Shown: positions 27,414-34,370 of the stretch, one piece after another
How the letters are laid out: each line of letters begins with the position of its first letter
Position numbering within the stretch: position 1 is the stretch's first letter
Assembly: GCF_001598255.1 (NCBI RefSeq)
Contig: NZ_BCYP01000021.1
Coordinates: forward strand, 1 to 64,000
Source of the DNA: Mitsuaria chitosanitabida ATCC BAA-476 = NBRC 102408
GTDB taxonomy: Bacteria; Pseudomonadota; Gammaproteobacteria; Burkholderiales; Burkholderiaceae_C
Length of the DNA: 64,000 nucleotides
Reading direction: 5' to 3'
Notes under the pieces: model-generated
Databases searched by the model: none
Told to the model about the DNA's origin: nothing
The model's input: the letters and a program-made list of their open reading frames with translations, nothing else
Program-made: the position numbers and the translations under genes

Positions 27414-27567
27414 GTCTTTCTCGTCTCGTTTCTCTTGGGTCTGGATCGCGACCGGCGCGACCGGTGTCCGGTCCGCGTCGGGACTGGGCGGCACCCTAGG
27501 GAGCGGGCGTTACAGCGGCGTGAAGACCGTTCACGCATGAGCAAGAAAGAGACAAGAACGTGACAAG

Positions 27568-27608
27568 AAGACCCTCACCCCAGCCCTCTCCCGCCTTGCG
27601 GGAGAGGG
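27568..27608 (+). repeat. palindromic repeat, same family as at 9673
   Basis: AAGACCCTCACCCCAG followed by hairpin arms CCCTCTCCCGC (27584-27594) and GCGGGAGAGGG (27598-27608), loop CTT. It has the same orientation as copy 1 at 9673 and opposite to the copy at 28624, so the two bracket the BON gene between them. Confidence 0.9.
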
Positions 27609-27669
27609 AGCAATACCGGCCGGGAAGCGTTTGCAACGGGCCTCGGAGGGGCGGGGTTCCGGAATCAGC

Positions 27670-27755
27670 GGGCTTGGGCTTGGGCTTGGGCTTGGGCTTG
27701 GGCTTGGGCTTGGGCTTGGGCTTGGGCTTGGGCTTGGGCTGAGCTGAGCTGAGCT
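27670..27755. repeat. GGGCTT hexamer tandem repeat followed by GAGCT pentamers
   Basis: Eleven perfect GGGCTT units (27670-27735), one truncated unit, then three GAGCT units (27741-27755). It is intergenic, between the phytase-like gene and the BON-domain gene. A perfect short-period repeat of this length is prone to slippage. A GGCCCCGGA/TCCGGGGCC inverted repeat (27795-27803, 27824-27832) follows and may terminate the BON gene. The rest of this 440-base gap holds nothing I recognise. Confidence 0.9.
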
Positions 27756-27855
27756 GGGTTGGGGTGGAGTCGGGGTAGGGAGATCAAGGCAGAAGGCCCC
27801 GGAGCACGCCGGGGAGGGCGTGGTCCGGGGCCCGGTCAGGGGCTGCAGAGGAGGA

Positions 27856-28302
27856 TCAGCCGCTGACCTTGATGCGGTTGTTGACGGACTGGACGCCCTT
27901 GGTCGCGAGGGCCATCGAGCCGGCGCGATCCCGCGCGGCCAGGTCCGGTGCCTTGCCGTCCAGGGTCACGTGGCCGTGCTCGGTCTCGACCTTCACGTCG
28001 AGCGCGCTCAGCTTGGGGTCGCCCGCCAGCGCGGTCTTGATCGAGGTAGTGATCTGGGCGTCATCGACGGCCACGCCGGCCTTGTCGGCGGCGCGTTCCA
28101 TCTTCTTGCCCATCTCGTCGGCGGCCTGGCGGGTCTCGGCCGCGGCCTGGTCGGACTTCTGCTCCATCTTGGAGATGCCGGCGTCCAGGCGCTGGCCGGC
28201 GGTGCGGTCGTCATCCTCGCGACCGCAGGCGGTCAGCGCGACGGCGGCCACCACGGCGGGCAGCAGCAGGGCCAGGGAATGGGGGCGGGTGATGCGTTGC
28301 AT
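27856..28302 (-). CDS. BON-domain lipoprotein
   Basis: This 148-residue exported protein has a lipobox (LTAC, about residue 25), a charged helical linker (about 35-80) and one BON domain (ITTSIKTALAGDPKLSALDVKVETEHGHVTLDG). OsmY-type BON proteins bind lipids or envelope components and are induced by osmotic and other stress. Its promoter has a TAGAGT -10 at 28375-28380 and a GTAGG/CCTAC inverted repeat about 75 bases farther upstream, resembling the control region of the second BON operon at 32 kb. AAGGAG precedes the ATG. Confidence 0.88.
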   Translation of the reverse strand: MQRITRPHSLALLLPAVVAAVALTACGREDDDRTAGQRLDAGISKMEQKSDQAAAETRQAADEMGKKMERAADKAGVAVDDAQITTSIKTALAGDPKLSALDVKVETEHGHVTLDGKAPDLAARDRAGSMALATKGVQSVNNRIKVSG

Positions 28303-28448
28303 GGCAGGCTCCTTTCGGGTGCTGAGTGCTGAGAGACCTGGCGGTCCTCGCGGTCCCTCCGGTCCATGTGCATCACTCTAGGCAGCCGCCCGCGTGCCGC
28401 GGGTCGGCTTCCGCCGGAAGCGCCGGTCGCCGCCGTTCCCGCGCCGCT

Positions 28449-28464
28449 GTAGGACCCCACCTAC
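28449..28464. promoter_or_regulatory. GTAGG-N6-CCTAC inverted repeat upstream of BON gene
   Basis: The palindrome (within TGTAGGACCCCACCTACG) is centred about 76 bases from the BON-gene -10 hexamer TAGAGT (28375-28380, minus strand). It shares the TGTAGGAC core with the operator at 32015-32069. It is a probable activator site; the nearby NarL-type regulator is the obvious candidate. Confidence 0.5.
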
Positions 28465-28536
28465 GCCCACCCCACAACCGCCGCCGACGCCCCGGCGGGC
28501 GCGAGCACCGTCACCCCTCGGCCGCGCCTTGCGACG

Positions 28537-28663
28537 GCGGGCACCGTCAAGTCTTCAGTCCCCTCGCGAACGCGGGCACGGTCAAGTCCTCTGCCCTCCT
28601 GGCGGGAGAACGCTCGCTCGACTCCCTCTCCCGCTTGCGGGAGAGGGCAGGGGTGAGGGTCTT
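28537..28663. repeat. direct repeats and inverted palindromic repeat copy
   Basis: Two near-identical 20-base copies starting GCGGGCAC and ending GTCAAGTC(T/C)TC lie at 28537-28556 and 28572-28591. They are followed by the fourth palindromic repeat (28624-28663, hairpin arms 28624-28634 and 28637-28647), in reverse orientation. The hairpin lies immediately downstream of the histidine-kinase stop and may also end its transcript. Together these explain most of the 368-base gap between the BON gene and the kinase gene. Confidence 0.8.
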
Positions 28664-28670
28664 CGGGGTC

Positions 28671-30125
28671 TCACAGCCCCCCACCCGCCGGCGCGGGTCC
28701 CTCCCCCGGTGTCACGCCCGGAATCGGAAAGTCGATCCTCGGGATCTCCGCCTCGTCCCGCTCCTCGCGCTTGAGCGGCAGCCAGGCGCGGATCTCGGTC
28801 CCCAGCCCCGGCGCGCTGCGCAGCTGCAGCTGACCGCGTTCCGCCTCCACCCGGAAGCGCATGCCCAGCAGCCCGTGCGACCCCAGCGTCATGCACGCCG
28901 GATCGAAGCCCTGGCCGTTGTCGCTCACGCTGACCAGCGCCTGCGCGTACTCGCGCTTGAGCGAGACCGTGGCCTGCGTCGCATGCGCGTACTTGGCCAT
29001 GTTGGTCAGCGCCTCCTGCACCAGACGGAAGGCGGTCAGCTGCGCGCTGGCGGGCAGTTGCACCGCGGGGTCGAGCTGGAGCTGGATGGGCACGCCCAGG
29101 CGCTCGGCGGTCTCTCGGCACAGGATCTCCAGCGCCGGCACCAGGCCGAGCTGGTCCAGCGTGGACGGGCGCAGGTCCTCGATGATGCGGCGCTTGAGCG
29201 CGATGCCGCTGTTGAGCGTCTCGGTCAGGTGGTTCAGGCGCTGCATCAGGTCGGGGGCCTCGGCCTGCAGCTTGGGCCGCATGCGCGCGACGTCCAGCTT
29301 GGCCGCCGTGAGCAGGGCGCCCAGCTCGTCGTGCAGGTCGCGGGCCAGGCGGGCGCGCTCGTCCTCGCGCGCGGTCTGCAGGTGCCGGGCCAGCTGCGTC
29401 AGCTCCGCCGTGCGGCGCTGCACCTCGACCTCGAGGCGGTCACGCTCGGCGCGCATCTCCTCCTGCTGCTCGGCGCGCTGCTGGTCCAGGGCGCGGCTCT
29501 TGCGCACGAAGAGCACGAACACCAGCAGGCTCAGCAGCGTCATGCCGCTCACGCCGATGCGGCTGAGCATCAGCGTGTCATAGACCTGGCCGGTGCCCAG
29601 CGCGATGCGGGCGTTCTCGTCGGCCAGCAGCTCGGCGCTGCGGCGCCGGATCTGCTCCATCTGGTCGCGGCCGATGTCGGTCATCATGAGTTCCCGGCCC
29701 GCGTCGGCACGGCCGTTCTGGTAGAGCTTGAGCACTTCCTGCAGCTCGCTGAGCTTGGCGCCGACGGCGGTGGCGATCTCCTTGCTGCGGCGCTCGGCGT
29801 CGTTGGCGCCGACCTGCGCGTACATGCGCTGCAGCGCGTTCAGGCCCTGGGAGGCATCCTCGGCGGCAAAGCGGTAGGGATCCAGGTACTCCGGGCGGCC
29901 GGTGATCAGGAATCCCCGTTGCCCTGACTCCGCGTCGGTCACGCGGGCCATCAGGCGCAGCAGCTCCATGCGGGCGCGGCCCAGCGTGTCCAGACGGTCC
30001 ATCTGCGAGACGGCGCCGAAGTAGGCCAGCTCGCTGATCAGGACCATCAGCAGGGCCACGAACACGCCCAGCGGCAAGGCCCAGGTCTTGCGGCCCAGGT
30101 TCGTGACGGTGTCCTTCAGGCTCAT
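28671..30125 (-). CDS. CHASE3 sensor histidine kinase, NarX/DegS type
   Basis: This 484-residue inner-membrane kinase has a helix at about 17-38, a periplasmic CHASE3 sensor (about 40-185, with DAESGQRGFLITGRPEYLDPY), a second helix at about 189-208, a coiled coil, a HisKA_3 dimerisation domain with phospho-acceptor His265 (RLARDLHDELGALL) and an HATPase domain (LVQEALTNMAKYAHA, VSDNGQGFD, HGLLGMRFRVEAERG). It should phosphorylate the divergently encoded NarL-type regulator at 30174. The acidic/proline-rich last 30 residues are unusual. The ligand is unknown; neighbours suggest envelope stress. Confidence 0.9.
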   Translation of the reverse strand: MSLKDTVTNLGRKTWALPLGVFVALLMVLISELAYFGAVSQMDRLDTLGRARMELLRLMARVTDAESGQRGFLITGRPEYLDPYRFAAEDASQGLNALQRMYAQVGANDAERRSKEIATAVGAKLSELQEVLKLYQNGRADAGRELMMTDIGRDQMEQIRRRSAELLADENARIALGTGQVYDTLMLSRIGVSGMTLLSLLVFVLFVRKSRALDQQRAEQQEEMRAERDRLEVEVQRRTAELTQLARHLQTAREDERARLARDLHDELGALLTAAKLDVARMRPKLQAEAPDLMQRLNHLTETLNSGIALKRRIIEDLRPSTLDQLGLVPALEILCRETAERLGVPIQLQLDPAVQLPASAQLTAFRLVQEALTNMAKYAHATQATVSLKREYAQALVSVSDNGQGFDPACMTLGSHGLLGMRFRVEAERGQLQLRSAPGLGTEIRAWLPLKREERDEAEIPRIDFPIPGVTPGEGPAPAGGGL

Positions 30126-30173
30126 CCTCTACACTCCCTCGAGCGATACGCTCTCCACTTGACCATCGCCACC

Positions 30174-30806
30174 ATGATCCGAATCGCCATCGTCGACGAC
30201 CACGCGATTGTCCGCGCCGGACTGCGCCAATTCCTCTCCGAGCAAGTCGACCTGCGTGTCACCGGCGAGGCCGCCTCCGGCCGCGAGGCGCTGGACCTGG
30301 TCCGCGCCGGCGAGCTCGACGTGATGCTGATGGACCTCTCGCTGCCCGACCAGAACGGCGTCGAGACGCTGGCCGCGATCAAGGCGCGCAAGCCCGAACT
30401 CCCGGTCCTGATCCTGAGCGGCTTCCCCGAGACGCACTACGCGACCACGCTGCTGCGCCAGGGCGCCAGCGGCTACCTCAACAAGGAATGCGACCCGGAA
30501 GAGATCGCCACGGCGATCCGCACCGTGTTCCGCGGCCGCAAGTACATCACGCCCGCCGTGGCCGAACTGCTGGCCGAAGGCCTGGGCGCCTCGCCCGACC
30601 AGGCCCCGCACGAGACCCTGTCCGAGCGCGAGCTGCAGGTCTTCCTGCGCCTGGCCCGCGGCGAGACCGTGGGCCACATCGCCGACGGCATGTCGCTGAG
30701 CGTCAAGACGGTGTCGACCTACCGGTCGCGGGTGCTCGAGAAGCTGGCGCTCAACACCAACAGCGAGCTGACGTACTACGCCCTCAAGAACGGACTGATC
30801 GAGTAG
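30174..30806 (+). CDS. NarL/FixJ-type response regulator
   Basis: This 210-residue protein has a receiver domain with acidic pocket DDH (8-10), phospho-acceptor Asp54 (MLMDLSLPD) and conserved Lys in SGYLNKE. A LuxR-type HTH follows (LSERELQVFLRLARGETVGHIADGMSLSVKTVSTYRSRVLEKL). It is the likely partner of the CHASE3 kinase, divergent with only 48 bases between the starts. ATG at 30174 is preferred over a TTG at 30159. Its 3' end overlaps the convergent receiver gene by 23 bases. Candidate targets are the BON operons carrying TGTAGGAC sites on each side. Confidence 0.92.
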   Translation: MIRIAIVDDHAIVRAGLRQFLSEQVDLRVTGEAASGREALDLVRAGELDVMLMDLSLPDQNGVETLAAIKARKPELPVLILSGFPETHYATTLLRQGASGYLNKECDPEEIATAIRTVFRGRKYITPAVAELLAEGLGASPDQAPHETLSERELQVFLRLARGETVGHIADGMSLSVKTVSTYRSRVLEKLALNTNSELTYYALKNGLIE

Positions 30807-31215
30807 CCGCATCGCGTGTCGCCGCATCGGCCAGGCCGGTGCAATAGGCCAGCAGGTCCTCAAGCTCGGCGGACTTGTCGAAGACCTTGTGGGCGCCCAG
30901 CGCGAGACAGCGCTGGCGCATGTCCGGCGTGGCGTAGTTGCTGAGCACGACACGATGCGCCTCTGGCAGCTGCTCCAGCGCCGCGCGCAGCACGTTCAGC
31001 CCGGTGCCCTGCGCCAGGAAGATGTCGATGATGAGCAGGTCGCAGCCCGGGTGCTCGCCCGCGAGCCAGCGCAGCGCGCCGCCCTCGTCGACCGCATGGC
31101 CGAGCACGCGCACATCCACCATCTCCTCGAGCGTCGCCACCAGGTTCTCCCGGATGACGGCGTTGTCCTCGACGAGGAAGCAGGTCAGGGCGGCGCTGGC
31201 GGGCTGGGCATCCAT
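30784..31215 (-). CDS. stand-alone response-regulator receiver protein
   Basis: This 143-residue protein is a CheY-like receiver with acidic pair EDN, phospho-acceptor Asp in LLIIDIFLAQ, Ser in VVLSNYATPDMR and Lys in KVFDKSAEL, and no output domain. It may compete with or relay phosphate from the neighbouring kinase. It is convergent with the NarL-type regulator, with 23 bases of overlap. Confidence 0.88.
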   Translation of the reverse strand: MDAQPASAALTCFLVEDNAVIRENLVATLEEMVDVRVLGHAVDEGGALRWLAGEHPGCDLLIIDIFLAQGTGLNVLRAALEQLPEAHRVVLSNYATPDMRQRCLALGAHKVFDKSAELEDLLAYCTGLADAATRDAATRSVRS

Positions 31216-31379
31216 GGCACTTCGGGATGGCTCGTGCCGCCCGGACCGTGAAGTCCGGCGGCAGGGGAAACAATAGCGCGCGAACGGGCGTCATGCACGA
31301 GGCAGGCCGTCCGTTCGCGCGAGGCCCCCGGCCGGCGGGCACTGGCCGCCGACGGGAGCGTCGGGATCGCGGTTCCGCG

Positions 31380-31697
31380 TCAGTTGCGGATCGCGATCTC
31401 GTTCTTGACGCGCTTCACGCCCTTGACCTCGCGGGCCAGGCGCTCGGCGCTGGCCTTCTCGTCGGCGTTCTTGGCGAAGCCGGACAGCATCACCTCGCCC
31501 TGCAGCGTCTCGACGTGGATCGAAGTCGCGTCCACGGCCTTGTTCTCGACGAACTTGGACTTGACGGAGGCGGTGATGCCCGCGTCGTCGACGTACTCGC
31601 CGACAGAGGATTGACCGCGCGTGACCGCGCAGCCCGGCAGCATCGTGATGGCGCCCACGGCGGTGGCCAGGGCAATGACGGTGGCACGGATCATCAT
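31380..31697 (-). CDS. BON-domain lipoprotein
   Basis: This 105-residue protein has a lipoprotein signal (MMIRATVIALATAVGAITM, lipobox LPGC) and a single BON domain (ITASVKSKFVENKAVDATSIHVETLQGEVMLSGFA). AAGGAG seven bases before the ATG at 31697 fixes the start. It lies 31 bases downstream of a 65-residue gene in the same direction; both probably start from the promoter at about 31965, which carries the TGTAGGACAA operator. Confidence 0.9.
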   Translation of the reverse strand: MMIRATVIALATAVGAITMLPGCAVTRGQSSVGEYVDDAGITASVKSKFVENKAVDATSIHVETLQGEVMLSGFAKNADEKASAERLAREVKGVKRVKNEIAIRN

Positions 31698-31728
31698 GAG
31701 GAATCTCCTTTTGGCGTGTTGATGAGGC

Positions 31729-31926
31729 TCAGGCGGCGGCGTGGCGATGCGATGCCACGACGGCCGGGGCCGGTTCTGCGAACGTCGCGGGGGCGTGATC
31801 CAGGAGATACGGAAGCGCCGCTTCCAGCCCCAGCATCGGGTCGTGGTCACCGACTGCGGTCCAGTGGACCTGGCATTCGGAATCCTGGGCGAACAGACTG
31901 AGAGAACTGTGGTCGGCGAATCCCAT
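31729..31926 (-). CDS. small protein of unknown function (65 residues)
   Basis: This short gene has a perfect AAGGAG ribosome site seven bases before its ATG (31926) and a -10-like TAGAGT at 31965-31970. It precedes the BON lipoprotein by 31 bases. The protein is acidic, with no membrane segment (LSLFAQDSECQVHWTAVGDHD, His-rich end). I do not recognise a family; shared promoter and position suggest a role with the BON protein. Confidence 0.6.
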   Translation of the reverse strand: MGFADHSSLSLFAQDSECQVHWTAVGDHDPMLGLEAALPYLLDHAPATFAEPAPAVVASHRHAAA

Positions 31927-31964
31927 CTCGTGGCTCCTTGAGCGCCCCGTGGCGCGCTGAAATC

Positions 31965-32119
31965 ACTCTACGTATGCCGAACAGCGACCCCTGTCGTCCG
32001 CATCCGCGATGTTTTGTAGGACAAGCGGCCATGGGGACGGCGGGCGCGGGAATGGGGCGTTGTCCTACACCGGGTCGGGGGACGTCCCGACAGGTCCGGG
32101 AACGGGGCCTGCCTAGGAT
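31965..32119. promoter_or_regulatory. symmetric divergent control region with TGTAGGACAA operator
   Basis: Perfect 10-base arms TGTAGGACAA (32015-32024) and TTGTCCTACA (32060-32069) are centred at 32042. Leftward -10 TAGAGT occupies 31965-31970 and rightward -10 TAGGAT 32114-32119, each exactly 45 bases from its nearer arm and 72 from the centre. Neither promoter has a good -35, as expected for activator-dependent promoters. It drives the 65-residue/BON operon leftward and the gene at 32232 rightward. Confidence 0.6.
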
Positions 32120-32231
32120 GCCGGGCATGGATAGCAAGGACCGCGGCCCCGCGTTGGGAGGCCGCTCCGAGACCCCGGCCGCGAGCGGTCCGGGCACCCC
32201 CGACAAGACCAAGATTCAGATCGAGACCACC

Positions 32232-32570
32232 ATGACGCTGTTTGCCTCCACGGTCGCGCCCAGCCCGGCGCCGGCCGCCCCCGATTTCCTTCCGTCCCAT
32301 GGCGTGAATGCCGAGCTGCTGCTGTCGACGCCGCTGACCGTCGTGGTCCGCGCGCGTCTGGACTTCATCGCCGCCGACGGCCTGGCCGACGAGCAGGAAC
32401 TGGCGCTGGTCATCCCGCGCAGCCGCTGTGAAGGTGACCTGCCCTACTGGCCGGCGCTGCTGTCGGCCGCGACCGAGCACTGGCATCGTTGCCCGGGCCA
32501 TGCGCGCCGCCTGCGGGCCTGCGTCGACGGGGAATGGCAGACGCTGCTCACCGCGCAACCCGCCCACTGA
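32232..32570 (+). CDS. hypothetical protein (112 residues)
   Basis: No domain is recognised. The protein is soluble, with paired His/Cys residues near the C-terminus (TEHWHRCPGHARRLRACV) and no signal peptide. The frame is also open to an ATG at 32127, only a base or so after the predicted transcription start, so a leaderless longer form with 35 more residues is possible. It shares the divergent operator with the 65-residue/BON operon and is probably part of the same stress response. Confidence 0.55.
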   Translation: MTLFASTVAPSPAPAAPDFLPSHGVNAELLLSTPLTVVVRARLDFIAADGLADEQELALVIPRSRCEGDLPYWPALLSAATEHWHRCPGHARRLRACVDGEWQTLLTAQPAH

Positions 32571-32754
32571 TTTCCTGGGCTCGCACGGCCAGCGATCGCG
32601 GCGCCGTGGCGAGCGCGTTGCGCGGCATGCGCCCGGATGTCGGGACTGACATCCGTCTTTACCGCTCCTCGGACATCGGCCCTCGGTGACGACGGGTGCC
32701 GGACAGGCTGGGCGCGGATAATCCGGCGTTGGCCCTGTGGGGGCCCGACGACGC

Positions 32755-33405
32755 ATGATCCGACGCTTCTCACCCGACTCCCCCCGTTTCACGATCCCTT
32801 CCGCCCGACGCCTGACGACGCGATCGGCCGCCCTGGTGCTGTGCGCCTCGGCGGCGATGGCGCTGACGGGATGTGGCGTCTTCGGGGGCGCGGACGCGAA
32901 GGCGGCGCGCAAGAACTCGGTCTATCTGAACGAGCGCTTCCAGGCGGACGAGACCTACTCGCGCCTGTTCGACGCCGGCGTCGAGGACACCTGCGAGGCG
33001 GCGCGGCGCGCGTTGCTGAGCCAGGGCTACATCATCAACACGGCATCCGCGTCGTCGATCACCGGCGCGAAGCGCTTCCAGCCGGAAGCGGACGTGCACG
33101 TGGAGATCAACTTCAACATCGTGTGCGTGCCGGAAGGTGGAAGCGGCAAGATCGCGACGGCCTACGTGTCGGCGCTGCAGGATCGCTACAACGTCAAGCG
33201 CAGCTCGAACTCGACCAGCCTGGGCGTGAGCGCGATCGGGTCGATCTCGGTGCCGCTGTCGTCGACGTCGGAGTCGCTGGTCAAGGTCGCCTCCGAAACC
33301 ATCCCCGCCGGCCAGTTCTACGACCGGTTCTTCGCGTTGATGCAGCGGTTGCTCAAGGAGCAGGATGCGGAAGGTGGGCGGGACAACGAGAAGACCGGCG
33401 GTTAA
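32755..33405 (+). CDS. DUF2242 family lipoprotein
   Basis: This 216-residue exported lipoprotein has an Arg-rich start, hydrophobic core and lipobox LTGC at about residue 40. The body matches DUF2242: YSRLFDAGVEDTCEAARRALLSQGY, VSALQDRYNVKRSSNSTSLGVSAIGS and FYDRFFALMQRLL. Function is unknown. ATG at 32755 is preferred to a GTG at 32737. Its TAA overlaps the TAA of the convergent 58-residue gene. Confidence 0.85.
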   Translation: MIRRFSPDSPRFTIPSARRLTTRSAALVLCASAAMALTGCGVFGGADAKAARKNSVYLNERFQADETYSRLFDAGVEDTCEAARRALLSQGYIINTASASSITGAKRFQPEADVHVEINFNIVCVPEGGSGKIATAYVSALQDRYNVKRSSNSTSLGVSAIGSISVPLSSTSESLVKVASETIPAGQFYDRFFALMQRLLKEQDAEGGRDNEKTGG

Positions 33406-33578
33406 GCGCGCCCACGCGCTTCGTGGGCTTCGATTCGTTCCGCCATCGCCGTCATTTCCTGCAGATCCTGGGGACAAGGGTCCGGCAATTCCTTGCCGGC
33501 ATATTCGTCCTGCTGCAGTTCTGCTTCCTCCGGCGTCAGGGGGCGTGTGCATCGCAGGGCAATCTCGTATGGGGTCAT
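33402..33578 (-). CDS. small acidic protein of unknown function (58 residues)
   Basis: ATG at 33578 overlaps the stop of the GNAT-like gene (ATGA), with GAGGTG as ribosome site inside that gene. The product is acidic (MTPYEIALRCTRPLTPEEAEL, later QDLQEMTAMAERIEAHEARG) with no membrane segment. Coupled translation and small size are like an antitoxin, immunity or accessory protein, but no family is recognised. It ends by overlapping the stop codon of the DUF2242 gene. Confidence 0.6.
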   Translation of the reverse strand: MTPYEIALRCTRPLTPEEAELQQDEYAGKELPDPCPQDLQEMTAMAERIEAHEARGRA

Positions 33579-34240
33579 GCGGTCACCTCAATGCCTCTTT
33601 CCCGGGCGTATCGCCGATAGTGATTCCAGCTTGCCGACGATTCCTCCAGGGGAAACGACAACTTGATCGTTGATCCATGGCGAAGCCAGAAGGCTTCACC
33701 TTCAGTCGTTGCGAAGAGTTCAACGACGTCTCGACAGTTCCTGCAGATGGCAGGTAGTTCGGGATGCTCACGATAGCAAATGGGCAAGGCAGCGTTGAAA
33801 CCCATCTTGGCCCATACGTAGTAGCCGTTCATGGCCGATTCACCTGCACGGTGATGCCAGTCCCCGACCGCGTGGACCACGACTTTCGAGAAGTAGCCCA
33901 GTCGCTGCGCTTCGTGAAGCTCGATCGCCACGCTTCGAGGCCCGATCCCCATCCCGCGAAATGCGGGTCGGAGGACGAATGCCCTGTTCTGGATCATGAA
34001 GACGTATCCACCTTCTACCGTCCGCGCAACGCTTCGGACAAGGGGCTCGCTCAGCAAATCCTGATTCAGGACCCGCAGTTCAATCACCCCAGCCTGCGTC
34101 GTTGCGACGTGAACCTCACTGCCGCGAGGTGCGCCAGAAAGGCGCGCCAGATCCTCGTCCTGATGCCACCCCTCCAGCTCCGGACTTCGCACGACCTTCA
34201 CCGTGCTCGGATCGAACCACTTCTTCGTCACCTCATCCAT
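33575..34240 (-). CDS. GNAT-like protein of unknown function, low-GC cassette
   Basis: This 221-residue cytosolic protein has a central part resembling an acetyl-CoA-binding GNAT fold: FRGMGIGPRSVAIELHEAQRLGYFSKVVVHAVG, then NGYYVWAKMGFNA, as in the last strands of such enzymes. A CRNC pair follows. Substrate unknown. GC is about 55 %, well below its surroundings, and it is coupled by an ATGA overlap to a 58-residue gene, so the pair looks like an acquired two-gene cassette, possibly toxin-antitoxin or effector-immunity like. That is inference only. Confidence 0.5.
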   Translation of the reverse strand: MDEVTKKWFDPSTVKVVRSPELEGWHQDEDLARLSGAPRGSEVHVATTQAGVIELRVLNQDLLSEPLVRSVARTVEGGYVFMIQNRAFVLRPAFRGMGIGPRSVAIELHEAQRLGYFSKVVVHAVGDWHHRAGESAMNGYYVWAKMGFNAALPICYREHPELPAICRNCRDVVELFATTEGEAFWLRHGSTIKLSFPLEESSASWNHYRRYARERGIEVTA

Positions 34241-34305
34241 GCCGCACTGCCTGGTCTCAAACGTAAGGCAGGCAGTCTCGGCAAGGCGTTCGTGGCGGTG
34301 AATAA

Positions 34306-34332
34306 CAAAAGGGCGCCCCTGTGGGCGCCCTT
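34306..34332 (-). terminator. Rho-independent terminator of the M3 peptidase gene
   Basis: Hairpin GGGCGCCC (34311-34318) / GGGCGCCC (34323-34330), loop CTGT, extended by AA/TT pairs. On the minus strand it is followed by TTTTGTTATT, a good uridine tail for the leftward M3 peptidase gene ending at 34371. Confidence 0.85.
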
Positions 34333-34370
34333 CTGACCTGTGGCGGTCAAGCGGCTGACCGCTTGCGGGG

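Noticed and set aside
27670..27740. CRISPR-like array
   Set aside because: The units are six bases long and contiguous, with no spacers.
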